Assembly: GCA_012797095.1 (NCBI GenBank)
Contig: JAAZPS010000124.1
Location: 1-5,502 of the forward strand
Direction of reading: 5' to 3'
Length of the DNA stretch: 5,502 nucleotides
Source: Bacillota bacterium
Lineage (GTDB): Bacteria > Bacillota > Dethiobacteria > DTU022
Part shown: positions 4,949 through 5,502 of the stretch, one piece after another
How the letters are laid out: each line of letters starts with the position of its first letter
Numbering within the stretch: position 1 is the first letter of the stretch
Made by a program: the position numbers and the translations under genes
The notes under the pieces: model-generated
The model's input: the letters and a program-made list of their open reading frames with translations, nothing else
What the model was told of the DNA's origin: nothing
Database searches by the model: none

Positions 4949-5437
4949 TCAGGGAATGTTGCGCGGGCGAACGCTGCTGCGTATGGTGATGCTTTCGGGC
5001 CCGGCGCCCGAAGTCAGGCTGATGGAAACACGATTCTCTTCATCGACTGCAAAAGTTAGAGCGGTGATCTCCAGGGCAATCTTGGTCTGGCTGGTCGATC
5101 CACCGGCCTGCCGGTGGATCATGACCAGATCATCTCTTTCCGGGCCGACTCTTCTGAAATAGTAGCTCTTCCGGTCGCCGTTAAAGCGGAAATAGATCTC
5201 TTCACCGCCGCCCAGAACCTCGACATAACTCGCATAGTGCAGCTCGCGGACGATCTTATCGAGAGCGATGCGGCTGTTCTGCTGGTGATCCATCCTGGCG
5301 ATCCCCTGCTGCCAGCTGCGGATCCCGGAGAAGTAGCAGCCGTAGATGGAGCCGAGCAAAAGGCCGATGATGCCGAGGCTGATCAGCAGCTCCACCAGGC
5401 TGAAACCGTCCTCGGCGGCTCCGCGAACGGTGCTCAT
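4949..5437 (-). CDS. PilW/GspJ-like minor prepilin
   Basis: A 162-residue prepilin. The leader MSTVRGAAEDG is followed by FSLVELLISLGIIGLLLGS; prepilin peptidase would cut after Gly11, and Glu16 is at +5. The hydrophobic helix covers about 12-33. Downstream features fit PilW/GspJ proteins: NSRIALDKIVRELHYAS (54-70), a strand-rich middle (EIYFRFNGDRKSYYFRRV), and the end TIRSSVRPRNIP, a very common PilW-type C-terminus. It is probably one of the minor pilins that form the priming complex at the filament tip. The start overlaps the stop of the preceding gene as ATGA. The purine stretch GGGAG abuts the ATG with no spacer, so initiation probably depends on ribosomes finishing the upstream gene. 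A strong hairpin lies within the gene at 5091-5128. Confidence 0.9.
   Translation of the reverse strand: MSTVRGAAEDGFSLVELLISLGIIGLLLGSIYGCYFSGIRSWQQGIARMDHQQNSRIALDKIVRELHYASYVEVLGGGEEIYFRFNGDRKSYYFRRVGPERDDLVMIHRQAGGSTSQTKIALEITALTFAVDEENRVSISLTSGAGPESITIRSSVRPRNIP
5091..5128. repeat. Strong inverted repeat (hairpin) inside the PilW-like gene
   Basis: GATCCACCGGC at 5097-5107 and GCCGGTGGATC at 5110-5120 are perfect inverse complements separated by CT. After a 2-base AT bulge the pairing continues with CTGGTC (5091-5096) and GACCAG (5123-5128), giving 17 pairs. It encodes the region around VMIHRQAGGSTSQT. No U-run follows, so it is not a typical terminator. Confidence 0.8.
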
Positions 5438-5502
5438 CTCCCGCCCAGGTTCGTCGCCAGGGCCACAGCGCTCTCGCCGCCCCGCCCGTTGTAGTAGACC
5501 GT
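5434..5502 (-). CDS. C-terminal end of a PilV/GspI-like pilin (cut by window edge)
   Basis: The minus strand from the window edge encodes 22 residues, TVYYNGRGGESAVALATNLGGR, then TGA at 5436-5434. The pattern of a V-Y strand, NGR-type turn and a second strand ending in L-T-like residues matches the usual C-terminus of PilV/GspI-type minor pilins (tV.vyyngr....v.L.t.l). The stop overlaps the next start as ATGA, so it belongs to the same operon. The leader and helix lie outside the window, so the assignment rests on the tail and on the usual gene order pilV-pilW-pilX. Confidence 0.65.
   Translation of the reverse strand, partial: TVYYNGRGGESAVALATNLGGR

Noticed and set aside
1..5502. tRNA, rRNA or insertion sequence
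   Set aside because: No cloverleaf, rRNA-like stretch, transposase frame or terminal inverted repeats with target duplication could be identified on either strand.

Overview
The window is bacterial DNA of moderately high G+C. About 80% of it is one minus-strand operon for a type IV pilus or type II secretion-like filament. The left end holds a small GIY-YIG nuclease gene and a cluster of palindromic repeats. The host cannot be named from this sequence. PilM-PilN-PilO together with minor pilins, and no pilP or pilQ after pilO, would suit a monoderm (clostridial-type) pilus system. The cut at the right edge and the ~660-base non-coding stretch on the left leave this open.

Right to left, in the direction of transcription (minus strand): the last 22 codons of a PilV/GspI-like pilin (5502-5434); a PilW/GspJ-like minor prepilin (5437-4949); an unusually long PilX-like protein with a predicted beta-rich, cysteine-rich extracellular part (4924-3692); pilM (3707-2613); pilN (2616-2062); pilO (2065-1490); and a GspH-type prepilin (1493-1038). 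The genes are packed very tightly. Three junctions are ATGA overlaps, one is a 16-bp overlap, and the only gap is 24 bp. PilM (cytoplasmic, actin-like), PilN and PilO (single-pass membrane proteins) should form the inner-membrane assembly platform. The four pilin-like proteins would form or prime the filament. The last prepilin has a good ribosome binding site and an intact prepilin leader, but no standard start codon.

From 1037 down to 385 there is no convincing gene. This stretch is strongly G-rich on the plus strand, so the transcript leaving the operon is C-rich. It contains a potential G-quadruplex at the end of the last pilin gene, a 36-bp tandem duplication, and six palindromic elements of 21 or 25 bp. 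The elements alternate at ~60 and ~89 bp, giving a higher-order period of about 149 bp. A decayed seventh copy lies near 408-472. Beyond it is a complete 94-residue GIY-YIG nuclease gene (384-100), followed by one more element in the opposite orientation (28-48). The nuclease gene is therefore bracketed by inverted copies of the same repeat family. This is the most interesting arrangement in the window and may point to a nuclease associated with repeat spread or maintenance.
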